Shown here piece by piece: positions 1 through 9,200 of a DNA stretch of 64,000 nt (the stretch's first letter is position 1; every line of letters begins with the position of its first letter). Below the pieces are notes generated by a model. The model saw only the letters and a program-made list of their open reading frames with translations, was not told the DNA's origin and made no database searches. The stretch covers positions 2,201,192-2,265,191 of the forward strand of contig JAHBVT010000001.1 of NCBI GenBank assembly GCA_019637355.1. Direction: 5' to 3'. This DNA is from Gemmatimonadaceae bacterium. GTDB taxonomy: Bacteria; Gemmatimonadota; Gemmatimonadetes; Gemmatimonadales; Gemmatimonadaceae. The position numbers and the translations under genes are program-made.

Positions 1-42
1 CTCTTGCCGGAAACCAAGGACGTCGACCTCGAGGACGCCTGA
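1..42 (+). CDS. C-terminal end of an unidentified protein (partial)
   Basis: Frame 1 stays open from the window edge to a TGA at 40-42 and encodes 13 residues ending KDVDLEDA. The gene begins before the window. The next gene lies on the other strand and ends 13 bases later, so the two are convergent. The acidic tail is too short to name a family. Confidence 0.45.
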   Translation, partial: LLPETKDVDLEDA

Positions 43-55
43 GCCGGCGACTGCG

Positions 56-1843
56 CTAGAACCACTCCGTGCGCATCTCGAATGCCGCCGGGTCGTTCCG
101 GAGCAGCAAGGCGGCGTCGGCCTCGTGCTTCGGCAGTTCGAAGCCGAAGTAGAACTTGGCCGCCTGCAGCTTGCCCTCGTAGAACGCGACGTCCGATAGT
201 CCGGCGCCGGACGCCAGCGCCCGCTCGGCGACCGTCGCCTGCTCCAGCCACAGCCCAGCGTACACCACCCGCGACACCAGTTCGAGATACGCGGTGGCGT
301 TGGCAAGGCCGCGCGCAGGCTCCGACTGTATTGCGCGTACGAGGCTCTGCGTGACTGACGTCATCCGCTTTGCCGCCTCCTGCAGCTGTGCCGCCAGCGG
401 CGCGAGCGCAGCTGACGTCGCACCAGAGGCCATCCGCTGCAGGTCCTCAAGCAGCGCGTGGAAGCACGCGCCCTGATCCTGCGTCACCTTCCGCCCGAGC
501 AGGTCCAGCGCCTGGATGCCGTTGGTGCCCTCGTGGATCTGGTTCAGGCGGTTGTCGCGGTACAGCTGCTCCACGTCGTACTCGCGCGCATAGCCGTAGC
601 CGCCCATCACCTGCACCGCCGCGCTGATGCCCTCCTGGCAATAGACGCTGGGCCAGGTCTTGGCGATCGGGGTGAGCGCTTCGAGCAGGCGCGTGGCGCG
701 CGTACGCGCCGCGTCATCGGCGACCGTCTGCTGCTCGTCCACCAGTCGCGCGCAATACAGCACGAGGTGCAGCGAGCCCTCGGCGGCCGTCTTGGCGACC
801 AGCAACATTCGCCGCACGTCCGCGTGCTCGATGATCGCCACCGGCGGCTTCGACGGGTCCTTCTCGCCGGGCACGCGGCCCTGGCGCCGCTGCTGTGCGT
901 AGTCAAGCGCCGAGCGGAAGGCGGCATAGCCCATCGCCGTCGCGGCGCGCCCGACGCCGATGCGCGCCTCGTTCATCATATGGAACATATAGGCGAGGCC
1001 GTGGTGCGGCTTCCCGAGTAGTTCGCCGACGCAGGCACCGCGCTCACCGAAGTTCAGCAGCGTGGACGTCGTGCCGCGCCAGCCCATCTTGTGGATGAGC
1101 CCGCCGAGCGTGACGTGGTTGTCCGCGCCGGCGCTCCCGTCAGGGCCCACGAGCTTTCGCGGCACGATGAATAGGGAGATGCCCTTCGTGCCCGCCGGCG
1201 CGCCTTCGATCCGCGCCAGCACGAGGTGCACGATGTTCTCGGTGAGCTCGTGCTCGCCGCCGGAAATCCAGATCTTCGTGCCCTCGATGCGATAGCTGCC
1301 ATCAGGCTGCGGGATGGCCTTCGTTCGCAGGTCCGCCAGCGACGAGCCGGCATCGGGCTCGGTCAGCGCCATCGTGCCGGAGAACCGACCCGTGAGCAAC
1401 GGTGGCAACCAGCGGGCCAATTGCTCCTCGCTCACGAACGCCGCCAAGAGGTTCGAGGCGCCGGCCGTGAGCATCGGGTAGCTGGCCGTTCCGATATTTG
1501 CGGCCTCGAGATGCGCGATGGCCGCCGAAGCGATGACGTGCGGGAGCTGCAGCCCGCCGCGCGACTCGTCGTGTGTGGCGGCGATGATCCCCGCGTCCGC
1601 CGTGGCGTTCCAGGCGGGCTTCACCCCGGGTTGCAGCACGACCTTGCCGTCGCGGATCTCCGGCTCCTGCTGGTCGTTGGCCTTGCGGTTGGGCGCGTAG
1701 TACTCGCGCGCGACGCCCTCGGCGGTATCGAGCACCGCATCGTATATCTCGCGCCCCTGCCCCTCGTGCCTCGGCCGCGTGGCCAGTGCATCGGCGCCGA
1801 GAAGTTCGTAGAGCAGGAAGTCGAGGTCGCGGCGCGGCAGCAT
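56..1843 (-). CDS. Acyl-CoA dehydrogenase, long DmdC/FadE-like form
   Basis: A 595-residue flavin-dependent acyl-CoA dehydrogenase that would introduce the alpha-beta double bond in an acyl-CoA thioester. It shows the family's middle-domain motif MALTEPDAGSSLADLRT followed by KIWISGGEH, and the C-terminal helical motif QVMGGYGYAREYDVEQLYRD. The extra N-terminal portion and C-terminal extension match the roughly 600-residue subfamily that includes 3-methylmercaptopropionyl-CoA dehydrogenase (DmdC), but substrate cannot be read from sequence. The frame stays open far upstream; I place the start at ATG 1843, giving MLPRRDLDFLLYELLGAD, where family-like sequence begins. It is divergent from the gene at 1937 across 93 bases. 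Confidence 0.9.
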   Translation of the reverse strand: MLPRRDLDFLLYELLGADALATRPRHEGQGREIYDAVLDTAEGVAREYYAPNRKANDQQEPEIRDGKVVLQPGVKPAWNATADAGIIAATHDESRGGLQLPHVIASAAIAHLEAANIGTASYPMLTAGASNLLAAFVSEEQLARWLPPLLTGRFSGTMALTEPDAGSSLADLRTKAIPQPDGSYRIEGTKIWISGGEHELTENIVHLVLARIEGAPAGTKGISLFIVPRKLVGPDGSAGADNHVTLGGLIHKMGWRGTTSTLLNFGERGACVGELLGKPHHGLAYMFHMMNEARIGVGRAATAMGYAAFRSALDYAQQRRQGRVPGEKDPSKPPVAIIEHADVRRMLLVAKTAAEGSLHLVLYCARLVDEQQTVADDAARTRATRLLEALTPIAKTWPSVYCQEGISAAVQVMGGYGYAREYDVEQLYRDNRLNQIHEGTNGIQALDLLGRKVTQDQGACFHALLEDLQRMASGATSAALAPLAAQLQEAAKRMTSVTQSLVRAIQSEPARGLANATAYLELVSRVVYAGLWLEQATVAERALASGAGLSDVAFYEGKLQAAKFYFGFELPKHEADAALLLRNDPAAFEMRTEWF

Positions 1844-1936
1844 CGGAGAGCCCAAGCGAAGGTGATTGTTGAAGCTACCGAGGGCGCATTCGGCGGTCCA
1901 CGTGCGCCCCGCGGCCTGCCGACACACATTTCTCCG

Positions 1937-3028
1937 ATGCGCCGACGCCTTCAGATCGCTGCCGCCGTCTTTGGCGTGCTGGCTGTGCTCCATATGTTCT
2001 TCGCGCCGGTGCCGATCAAGCCGGTGGCCTGGGAAGCCCCGAGCAACCCGGGCTACACCGGAGTCTTCGAAGCCAACACCCGTCTCTCGGCGATGCAGCT
2101 CGTGGAGATCGGAGAGGACGCCGGACCGGAAGCCATCGCCCGAGACGCAGAGGGCCGCTTGTACCTCGCGACGTACGGCGGCTGGATCGTCCGGCTCGAC
2201 TCCGCTGGCGGCAACCCACAGCGCTGGGCCAACACCGAGGGCCGTCCGCTGGGAATGGCCTTCGATCACGACGGCACGCTCTGGGTCGCCGACGCGCACC
2301 GGGGACTGCTCTCCGTCTCGCCGAGCGGCGCCGTGCTGCTGATGGCCACGGCGGCGGGCGGATCCCCCATCCGCCTCGCGGACGACCTCGACGTCGCGCC
2401 CGACGGCCGCGTGTACTTCACCGACGCCTCGACCAAGTTCTTCTGGCCCAAGTACAACGCGCTGGACGCGAGTATCTACGAGGTGGTCGAGCACCGCGGC
2501 ACCGGCCGTGTGATCGAGTACGACCCCAGCACCGGGCAGACGAGCGTGCTCGCCGCCGGGCTGGTCTTCCCCAACGGGATTGCGGTGACGCACGACGGCA
2601 GCGGGCTGCTCGTAAACGAGATGGGCAACTACCGCGTGCTGCGCATCGAGCGCGAAGGCGTGGCTCGCGGCGCGATGCAGGCGGTGGTCACCGACCTGCC
2701 GGGCTTCCCGGACAACATCACGCGCGGCCTCGATGGCCGGTACTGGATCGCGCTGGTCTCGCCGCGGAACCGTCTGGCCGACTGGATGTCCGACAAGCCG
2801 ATGTTCCGCTCGATGCTCCTGCGCCTGCCGCGCTTCGTGCGGCCGGGTCCGGTCAACTACGGGCACGTCATCGCCATCGATTCCAGCTGGCGCGTCGTCG
2901 CGGACCTGCAGGATCCATCCGGCAAGCTCCCGGCACTCACCTCGGTGCTGGAGTCGCCGGGTACGCTGTGGCTCGGCAGCCTCAGCGCCCCGACGGCGGC
3001 GCGGCTCAACTGGCCGGCGGCGCCTTGA
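1937..3028 (+). CDS. SMP-30/strictosidine-synthase-like beta-propeller protein
   Basis: 363 residues. The start at ATG 1937 gives MRRRLQIAAAVFGVLAVLHM, a basic N-terminus and one hydrophobic segment, so the protein is probably membrane-anchored or exported. The rest is a six-bladed propeller of the SMP-30/gluconolactonase/strictosidine synthase superfamily, with the blade motifs GPEAIARDAEGRLYLATYGG, NGIAVTHDGSGLLVNEMGNY and GFPDNITRGLDGRYWIAL. Members are lactonases or metal-dependent esterases; the bacterial membrane-anchored group is poorly characterised and I assign no substrate. The 3' end overlaps the convergent antiporter gene by 23 bases. Confidence 0.8.
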   Translation: MRRRLQIAAAVFGVLAVLHMFFAPVPIKPVAWEAPSNPGYTGVFEANTRLSAMQLVEIGEDAGPEAIARDAEGRLYLATYGGWIVRLDSAGGNPQRWANTEGRPLGMAFDHDGTLWVADAHRGLLSVSPSGAVLLMATAAGGSPIRLADDLDVAPDGRVYFTDASTKFFWPKYNALDASIYEVVEHRGTGRVIEYDPSTGQTSVLAAGLVFPNGIAVTHDGSGLLVNEMGNYRVLRIEREGVARGAMQAVVTDLPGFPDNITRGLDGRYWIALVSPRNRLADWMSDKPMFRSMLLRLPRFVRPGPVNYGHVIAIDSSWRVVADLQDPSGKLPALTSVLESPGTLWLGSLSAPTAARLNWPAAP

Positions 3029-4262
3029 GTCCCTCGGGGCCGATCAAGCTCTGCGCCACACGCTCCATCGTCAGGCCCTGCACGAGCACCGAGAAGCAGA
3101 CAATCACATAGGCGACAGTCAGCAGCGTGCTGCGGATGGGCCCCGCCGGCAACGCCAAGGCCAGCGCGATGCTGATTCCTCCGCGGACGCCCGCCCAGGT
3201 GAGCAGACGGAATCCGCCGACAGGCCAGCCGAGGCGCGATTGCAACGGAATGAGCGGCAGCGCAACGGCCGCAAAGCGCGCCAGCAGACCGATTGGAATG
3301 AGCGCCGCACCCAGCATCAGCGCGCGGGGGTCCATATCGAGCACCAGTACCTCGACGCCGATCAGCACGAACAGCGCGGCGTTCAGGAACTCGTCCACCA
3401 ACTCCCAGAACTCATCGAGTCGCCGCTGCGTGCGCTCCGAGAGTGCCAGCGAGCGACCCTGCTGCCCGAGCATCAGGCCGGCGATCACCATCCCGAGCAC
3501 GCCCGAGACGTGCAGCATCCGCGCTAAGAGATAGCCGCCGAAGACCAACGCCAGCGTGAAGAGGATCTCCACCTGGTAGTTGTCTACGTGACGCAGCGCC
3601 GCGACCGCCAGCGCACCGAGCGCGAAGCCCAGCAACAGGCCGCCGGCCACCTCGAACACCAGCAGGTGCCCCACCTCGCCGAGGCTCGGCGGCGCACCCT
3701 TGAGGATAGCCGCCGACACGCCGAGGAAGAGCACCACACCGAAGCCGTCGTTGAACAGCGACTCGCCGGTGATGGCCATCTGCAACTCCTTCGGCACGCC
3801 GGCCTTCTTGAGCAGCGCCCCGACCGCGATCGGGTCCGTCGGCGCAATCAGCGCGCCAAAGGCGAGGGCCCAGAGGAACGGCACCTCGAAGCCCAGCAGC
3901 GCGCCTACGCCCATCAAGGCGGCCGTCAGCATCCCGGCGGCGAGCACGAGTCCCACGCTCGCGAGCGTGAGCACCGGCACGGCCTGCGAACGCAGCGCGT
4001 TCCAGTCCACGTGCAGTGCCGCGGCAAAGAGCAGCGGCGCCAGCATCACGTCCAGCAGCGTGTCGCGGAAATCGATCTCCTCGATGGCGCGCACGACGGG
4101 GGCGAGATCCACCAGTCCGAAGAGAGCCGCGACCTTGAGGAGCAGGGCGCTCACCAGTGCGGTGGCGAGCAGGCCGATGGCCGGCGGCAGCTTGATCCAG
4201 CGTACGTTGACGTACGCGAGGGCCGCCGTGAGCACGAGGAGGGTCGTGATGAGTTCGAGCAT
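3006..4262 (-). CDS. CPA1-type cation:proton antiporter (NhaP-like)
   Basis: 418 residues, almost entirely hydrophobic segments (about 12 membrane helices), with no cytoplasmic RCK/TrkA domain. The family signatures ALIAPTDPIAVGALLKKAGV and ESLFNDGFGVVLF are intact; the latter carries the Asn-Asp pair that binds the transported cation in CPA1 exchangers. A function in Na+/H+ or K+/H+ exchange at the inner membrane follows from the family; ion choice is not determinable. It is divergent from the DsrE-like gene at 4356 and overlaps the preceding convergent gene at its 3' end. Confidence 0.88.
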   Translation of the reverse strand: MLELITTLLVLTAALAYVNVRWIKLPPAIGLLATALVSALLLKVAALFGLVDLAPVVRAIEEIDFRDTLLDVMLAPLLFAAALHVDWNALRSQAVPVLTLASVGLVLAAGMLTAALMGVGALLGFEVPFLWALAFGALIAPTDPIAVGALLKKAGVPKELQMAITGESLFNDGFGVVLFLGVSAAILKGAPPSLGEVGHLLVFEVAGGLLLGFALGALAVAALRHVDNYQVEILFTLALVFGGYLLARMLHVSGVLGMVIAGLMLGQQGRSLALSERTQRRLDEFWELVDEFLNAALFVLIGVEVLVLDMDPRALMLGAALIPIGLLARFAAVALPLIPLQSRLGWPVGGFRLLTWAGVRGGISIALALALPAGPIRSTLLTVAYVIVCFSVLVQGLTMERVAQSLIGPEGLKAPPAS

Positions 4263-4355
4263 CGGGGAACGCTAGCGCGGCTGGCGCTCCGGCGCGAGCG
4301 GCCGGGCCCGCGGAGGCGTAGCTTTCGTCAGACCCTCTCCACAGGAACTCCAGCA

Positions 4356-4901
4356 ATGCGCTTGTTCGTCCGCCTCGCGTTCGCCGCGATCGTCGTCGCC
4401 TCGCCCATCGCCCTCGCCGCGCAGACCGGCGAAGCCCTCATCCGCCAGATCGGTGGCACGCCCGCGGTGACCGACCCCGACTTCCGCGCCCCGGCCGACC
4501 TCACCTACCGCCGCGCCTGGCACGTGACCGTCGGGCCGGAAGCGGCCGGCGGCATCGCCCCTGGGTTTCGCTGGCCGGCGCAGTTCCTGCGCCTCATCGA
4601 GTCCAACGGCGTGCCGCGCAGCAACATCAAGCTGGCCATCATCGTGCACGGCACCGCCACGCAATCGCTGCTCAACAACGCCACATATCGGGCGCGGACC
4701 GGTGCCGATAACGGCAGCATCGCGCTGCTCACGGCCCTCCACGAGGCCGGCGTGCAGATCATCGTCTGCGGGGAGGCGCTCATCAGCCGCGACGTCCCAC
4801 GCGGCCAGCTGCTGCCCTTCGTGAAGGTCGCGACCACGGCCACCAGCGCCAACGCCATCCTCAGCGCCCAGGGCTACCAGGTCATTCCCCCGGCGCCGTA
4901 G
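4356..4901 (+). CDS. Secreted DsrE-family protein
   Basis: 181 residues. ATG 4356 gives MRLFVRLAFAAIVVASPIALAAQ, a clear Sec signal peptide with cleavage probably after Ala-Ala, so the mature protein is periplasmic. The C-terminal 100 residues (LAIIVHGTATQSLL, then ALHEAGVQIIVCGEAL and GQLLPFVKVATTATSANAIL) fit the DsrE/DsrF fold, including a Cys in the position often used by sulfur-relay members. Whether this Cys carries sulfur here is unknown. The upstream sequence ACAGGAACTCCAGCA offers a ribosome-binding site. Confidence 0.72.
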   Translation: MRLFVRLAFAAIVVASPIALAAQTGEALIRQIGGTPAVTDPDFRAPADLTYRRAWHVTVGPEAAGGIAPGFRWPAQFLRLIESNGVPRSNIKLAIIVHGTATQSLLNNATYRARTGADNGSIALLTALHEAGVQIIVCGEALISRDVPRGQLLPFVKVATTATSANAILSAQGYQVIPPAP

Positions 4902-4918
4902 CGCCGGGCGCCGCCGGC

Positions 4919-6217
4919 TCAGGCCGGCGGCCTGCCCCAGTCGCGCCGCTCGTCCGTCACCGGCGCGATGATCCAGCGCGCAATGAAGATGAAGCTGAGC
5001 AGCACCAACACGCCCACCCCTTGCCCTTTGGCAGGGGACATCCCGAGCTGACCGATGCAGACCCAGGCCACGGCCGCCCAGATCACCGGGCCGGTGATGG
5101 CGCTGAAGCGCCCGACCATCCCATACAGGCCGTAGAACTCGCCGATGCGGTGCGGCGGCGTCAGGCGCAGCATATACGGCCGGTCGGCGCTCCAGATACC
5201 GCCGAGGGCCACCCCGGCCATCGACGCCACCAGGAACAGCATCTTCCAGTCCAGCCCCAGTAGGCCCACCGCCGCCGCCAGCGTGAACGTCGCCACCCAC
5301 AGCCAGAGCACGTAGTCCAGCGTGCGCTTTGGGCCGACCCGGTCCACTAGATACCCCCACATAAAGCCGCCGAGCACGGCGAACGAGATGGCCGAGAGCA
5401 TAATGAGGCGCGCCTTGCCCTCGCCCTCCGGCGTGCTCAGGCCCGACGCCACGGCCACGTTCACCGTGTACAGCGTCATAATGCTGATCACGGTGTTGAT
5501 GGCATCCGTGTAGAACACGCGGCCCACGAGAAATCGGATCAGCCCCGGATACTCCTGCCCGCTGCGCAGCGTGCGGATCGTCTCGCGCGTGGACTCGGCG
5601 ATCATCGCCAGGCTGAACACCGGCCGTGGGTTCGGGTTGCCGCGCTCCTTCACGAACACGAAGCAGGGAATGCTGAGCACGAGGAAGGCCACGGCGATGG
5701 CCGTGAACAGGAACGGCTTGTCCGCCGACTGCGGCAGGAAGCCGATGCCCACCGCGAAGTACGAGCCCAAGTAGCCCACACCCACGCCGATGCCGGAGAT
5801 GCGCCCGCGGTTCTCCTCCGTGGTCACCTCGGGGAGCAGCGCGTCGTAGAACTGCAGGCCGGCTTGGTACGCCGCATTGGCCAGGACGAACGCCAGCATC
5901 GTCACCCAGTAGCCGCTGCGGGCGATGAGCGCCGTGAGGCCCACGCAGATCAGCGTGCTGACGATCAAGAACGGCATCCGGCGGGCCGCGCGGTCGGTCA
6001 TCGAACCGAGCAGCGGCGACAGCACGAAGATGATGCCCATCGAGATGGCCGTGATGATGCCGTACACGGTGTCGGCCCGCTCGGCGCCGACCTGGTCACG
6101 CACCCAGAGCGAGAAGTACAGCGAAACCACGCCCATCGAGAAGATGGTGTTGGCGAGGTCGTAGGTGATCCAGGACCAGACGGCGCGCTTCGGGATGACT
6201 CGCGGTGGGTTCGTCAT
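4919..6217 (-). CDS. MFS transporter, UMF1/Atg22-like
   Basis: 432 residues with about 12 membrane segments. The N-terminus RAVWSWITYDLANTIFSMGV is characteristic of the UMF1 (unknown major facilitator 1) group, related to the yeast vacuolar effluxer Atg22. MFS loop features follow, for example GSMTDRAARRMPFL after helix 2. Substrates of bacterial UMF1 proteins are not established. It is divergent from the histidine kinase gene across 73 bases, which must hold both promoters. Confidence 0.88.
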   Translation of the reverse strand: MTNPPRVIPKRAVWSWITYDLANTIFSMGVVSLYFSLWVRDQVGAERADTVYGIITAISMGIIFVLSPLLGSMTDRAARRMPFLIVSTLICVGLTALIARSGYWVTMLAFVLANAAYQAGLQFYDALLPEVTTEENRGRISGIGVGVGYLGSYFAVGIGFLPQSADKPFLFTAIAVAFLVLSIPCFVFVKERGNPNPRPVFSLAMIAESTRETIRTLRSGQEYPGLIRFLVGRVFYTDAINTVISIMTLYTVNVAVASGLSTPEGEGKARLIMLSAISFAVLGGFMWGYLVDRVGPKRTLDYVLWLWVATFTLAAAVGLLGLDWKMLFLVASMAGVALGGIWSADRPYMLRLTPPHRIGEFYGLYGMVGRFSAITGPVIWAAVAWVCIGQLGMSPAKGQGVGVLVLLSFIFIARWIIAPVTDERRDWGRPPA

Positions 6218-6290
6218 CCGGAGAATGTGGGGGGGCGGCCGTGGCGTGCGCCAGCGGTCGCCCTATCGCGGAGTAGGGAACGGGGCGATA

Positions 6291-9200
6291 ATGGCCGATA
6301 CTCCCTTGATGCGACAGGAGCCACCGCTGAGCACCGCCGCGCCCCCCGCCCCGGAGTCCGCCACGACGACCCAGGTCGAACGTGGGCTGAGGAGGCACGC
6401 GCGCGTCCTTGCGATCGGGACGGCGCTCGCCTCCACCGCAGCCGTGCTGGCCTGGCCCGCCGGCCTCGGCGAGTTGCTCACCTTCGGCGCGAGCCAGGTA
6501 CCGACGGCACCGGGTACCGGCGTAATTGGCCTCCTGCTCTCCGTAGCCCTGCTGATCCGTGCAGGCCGAGCAGTCGACGACAGAGACAGCGCCGGATACG
6601 GTGCGTTGGTCGGCGGGGCGCTCGCATTTGCCATTGCCTGCGTCTGGGCGCAGCTCAACGGCTACGATCTCGCGCTCGAGAGCTGGCTTGCCGGCACCAC
6701 CGAAGTACGCGACGGCATCGCGATTGGCCGCGTCTCACGCTACACGGCTGGGCTGTACGTCCTTCTCGCCGGCACCCTCCTGATGCGGCGCAGCCCCGGG
6801 CGCCGGCAAGCCGAAGCCATCGCGCTGACGCTCGTGGTGGGGGCCTGCGTGCTTCTGATCCAAGGCTATCTCTTGGGCGCACCGCTGATGTACGGTGGCT
6901 ATGGCATTATCCCGGTCGCCGCGCCGACCGCGCTGCTGATCTTCGCCATCGCCATCGCAGCGCTGTTGCTCACCGGCCCCGACATCTGGCCGATCCGCCT
7001 GTTCCTGCCAGCCAAGCAGCTCGGCGTCTTGCCGACCCGCGGCGGCTTTGCGTGGCTGGCGCTACTGCTCAGCGCCCTCGTCGTCAGTTCCGGCTTCTTC
7101 TGGTACTCGGGCGAACGTCGCCGGTCGGAAGAACGCACAGCCGCGACGCTGGAGGCCATCGGCGACCTCAAGGCCCGCGAGCTCACCCACTGGTATGCCT
7201 CGCACCGCACCACCGCCACAGCGCTCAGCCGCGCACCCCTGCGCACCGCCGAACTGCTGCAGGATGCCTCGCCCGCCGCGTCACCAGGTCGCCGCGAGGC
7301 CGTGCGTCGATGGCTCACGCACATCCTCGAGGACAACGACTACGAGTCAGTGACGCTGTTCGCTGCGGATGGACGGGAGGTGCTGCGCGTCGCGGTCGAT
7401 GGGAATCGCGGTGGTTCCGCAGCCCTCGGACGGCGGGTGCGCGCCCTGCCGGCCACCGACACGTTGATCATCGATGGCCTGCAGAACCTGGATGGCCTGC
7501 CGCAGATGACGATATGGGCGCCCATCGCACAGGACGCACGGGCGGGCCTCCGGGCACCGGGCGCCTGGCTGGCGCTCCTGATCCACGCCGATGATGGGCT
7601 CGACCAGATTGTCACCGAACCGCCGGCACACTACCGCACCGGGGAGTTCCTCCTCTGGCGCCAGGACGGCGACTCGCTGCGCATCGTGTCGAAGCCGCGA
7701 AGCGATCCCGGCGCACGGTTCCGGGCCGTACACATCGACACCGATACCAGCCTCGTCGTCTCCGCAACCCTGCGCGCGGGACCCGGCATTTTCGCCGGGA
7801 ATGACTACCGCGGTGTCCCCGTCCGGGCCAATGTCCGCCGAGTGGCAGGGACGCCGTGGATCCTGTCGTCCAAGGTGGATGCCAGCGAAATCCGCGTCCC
7901 CGTTCTCACCGCCGCCCTGCGCGCGACCTCCTTCACACTCATCTTCCTGCTCGGCACCGCAGCCGTCGTGTACGCGATGTGGTACCGCCGAGACCTTGTC
8001 CGCAGCAACCTCGAGCTCGATCTCATCGCAGCCCGTGAGGCCTCGATGGCCGACGTCCGGTCCAGCGAGGAGCGCTACGCCCGCGCGATGCGCGGCACCA
8101 CCGACGGCCTCTGGGAGCTCGACCTCGTCACCGGGCTCGCGTACGTCTCCGACCGCTGGCGGGCAATCGTCGGAATCGGGCCCGAGGTCCCCGTCAACAC
8201 CGAAGATGAGTTCCTCGAACTCATCCATCCCGACGACGTGCCACGCCAGCGCGAGGCCGTGCGCAACAACATCGACGCGGGCATCCCCTACGACATCGAG
8301 TTGCGTCTCCGCGACGAGTCCCAGGGGCCACGTTGGATCCGCACCCGCGCCGACATCCAGCGCGACGCCGACGGGCGTCCACTGCGGATGACTGGTGCCA
8401 TCACCGACATCACACGCTCGGTGCTGGCCGAGCAGGCCCTGCACCGCGCTGACCGCGTGCTGCGGGTCCGCAGCGCCATCAATCAAGCCATCGTCCGCGC
8501 CGAACAGGAACCCGAGTTGCTCGAGGTCGCCTGCGAGAGCCTCGTGCGCGAGGGAGGCTACCGGATGGCGTGGATCGGCGAGCGGCCGCGCGACACCGCC
8601 GGCGGTGGCCGGCAAATGGCGACGGCCGGCGACGAGCGCGGCTCCCAGAGCTCCGTCTCCATCCCGCTCCAGGTCGGCAACGATGTCATCGGCGCCCTGA
8701 CCATCTACGCTGGCGAGCCCGACGCCTTTGATGCCGAAGAACTCACCCTGCTCGAAGCGTTGGCCCGCGACCTCTCCTTCGGTATTGCCGTGCTGCGCAA
8801 TCGCGCCACGATGGCCCGGCAGCGAGAGCAGCTCCTGCTCTTCCGCCAGACCATCGAACGCCACTCCGACGCCATCTTCATCGCCGACCTCGCGACCGGC
8901 CGCTTCGTGGACTTCAACGAGGCGGCGTTGCAACAGCTGGGCTACACCGCCGACGAGATGCGGAAGATCGGTCCCTCGGACGTGGTCGTCGACTTCGGCA
9001 GCCGCGGCGGCTTCCGCGCCGTCGCGACGAACATCAAGGCCGCCGGTGGCATCGTTCGCAATACCCTGCACCGTCGCAAGGACGGCTCCGAGATCCCCGT
9101 CGAGGTCGCGCTGTCACTCATCGAGAGCGGCGGGCGGCAGTTGGTCCTCGGCATCGCCCGCGACGTCTCCGATCGACTCCGCTTCGACTCCGAACGAGAG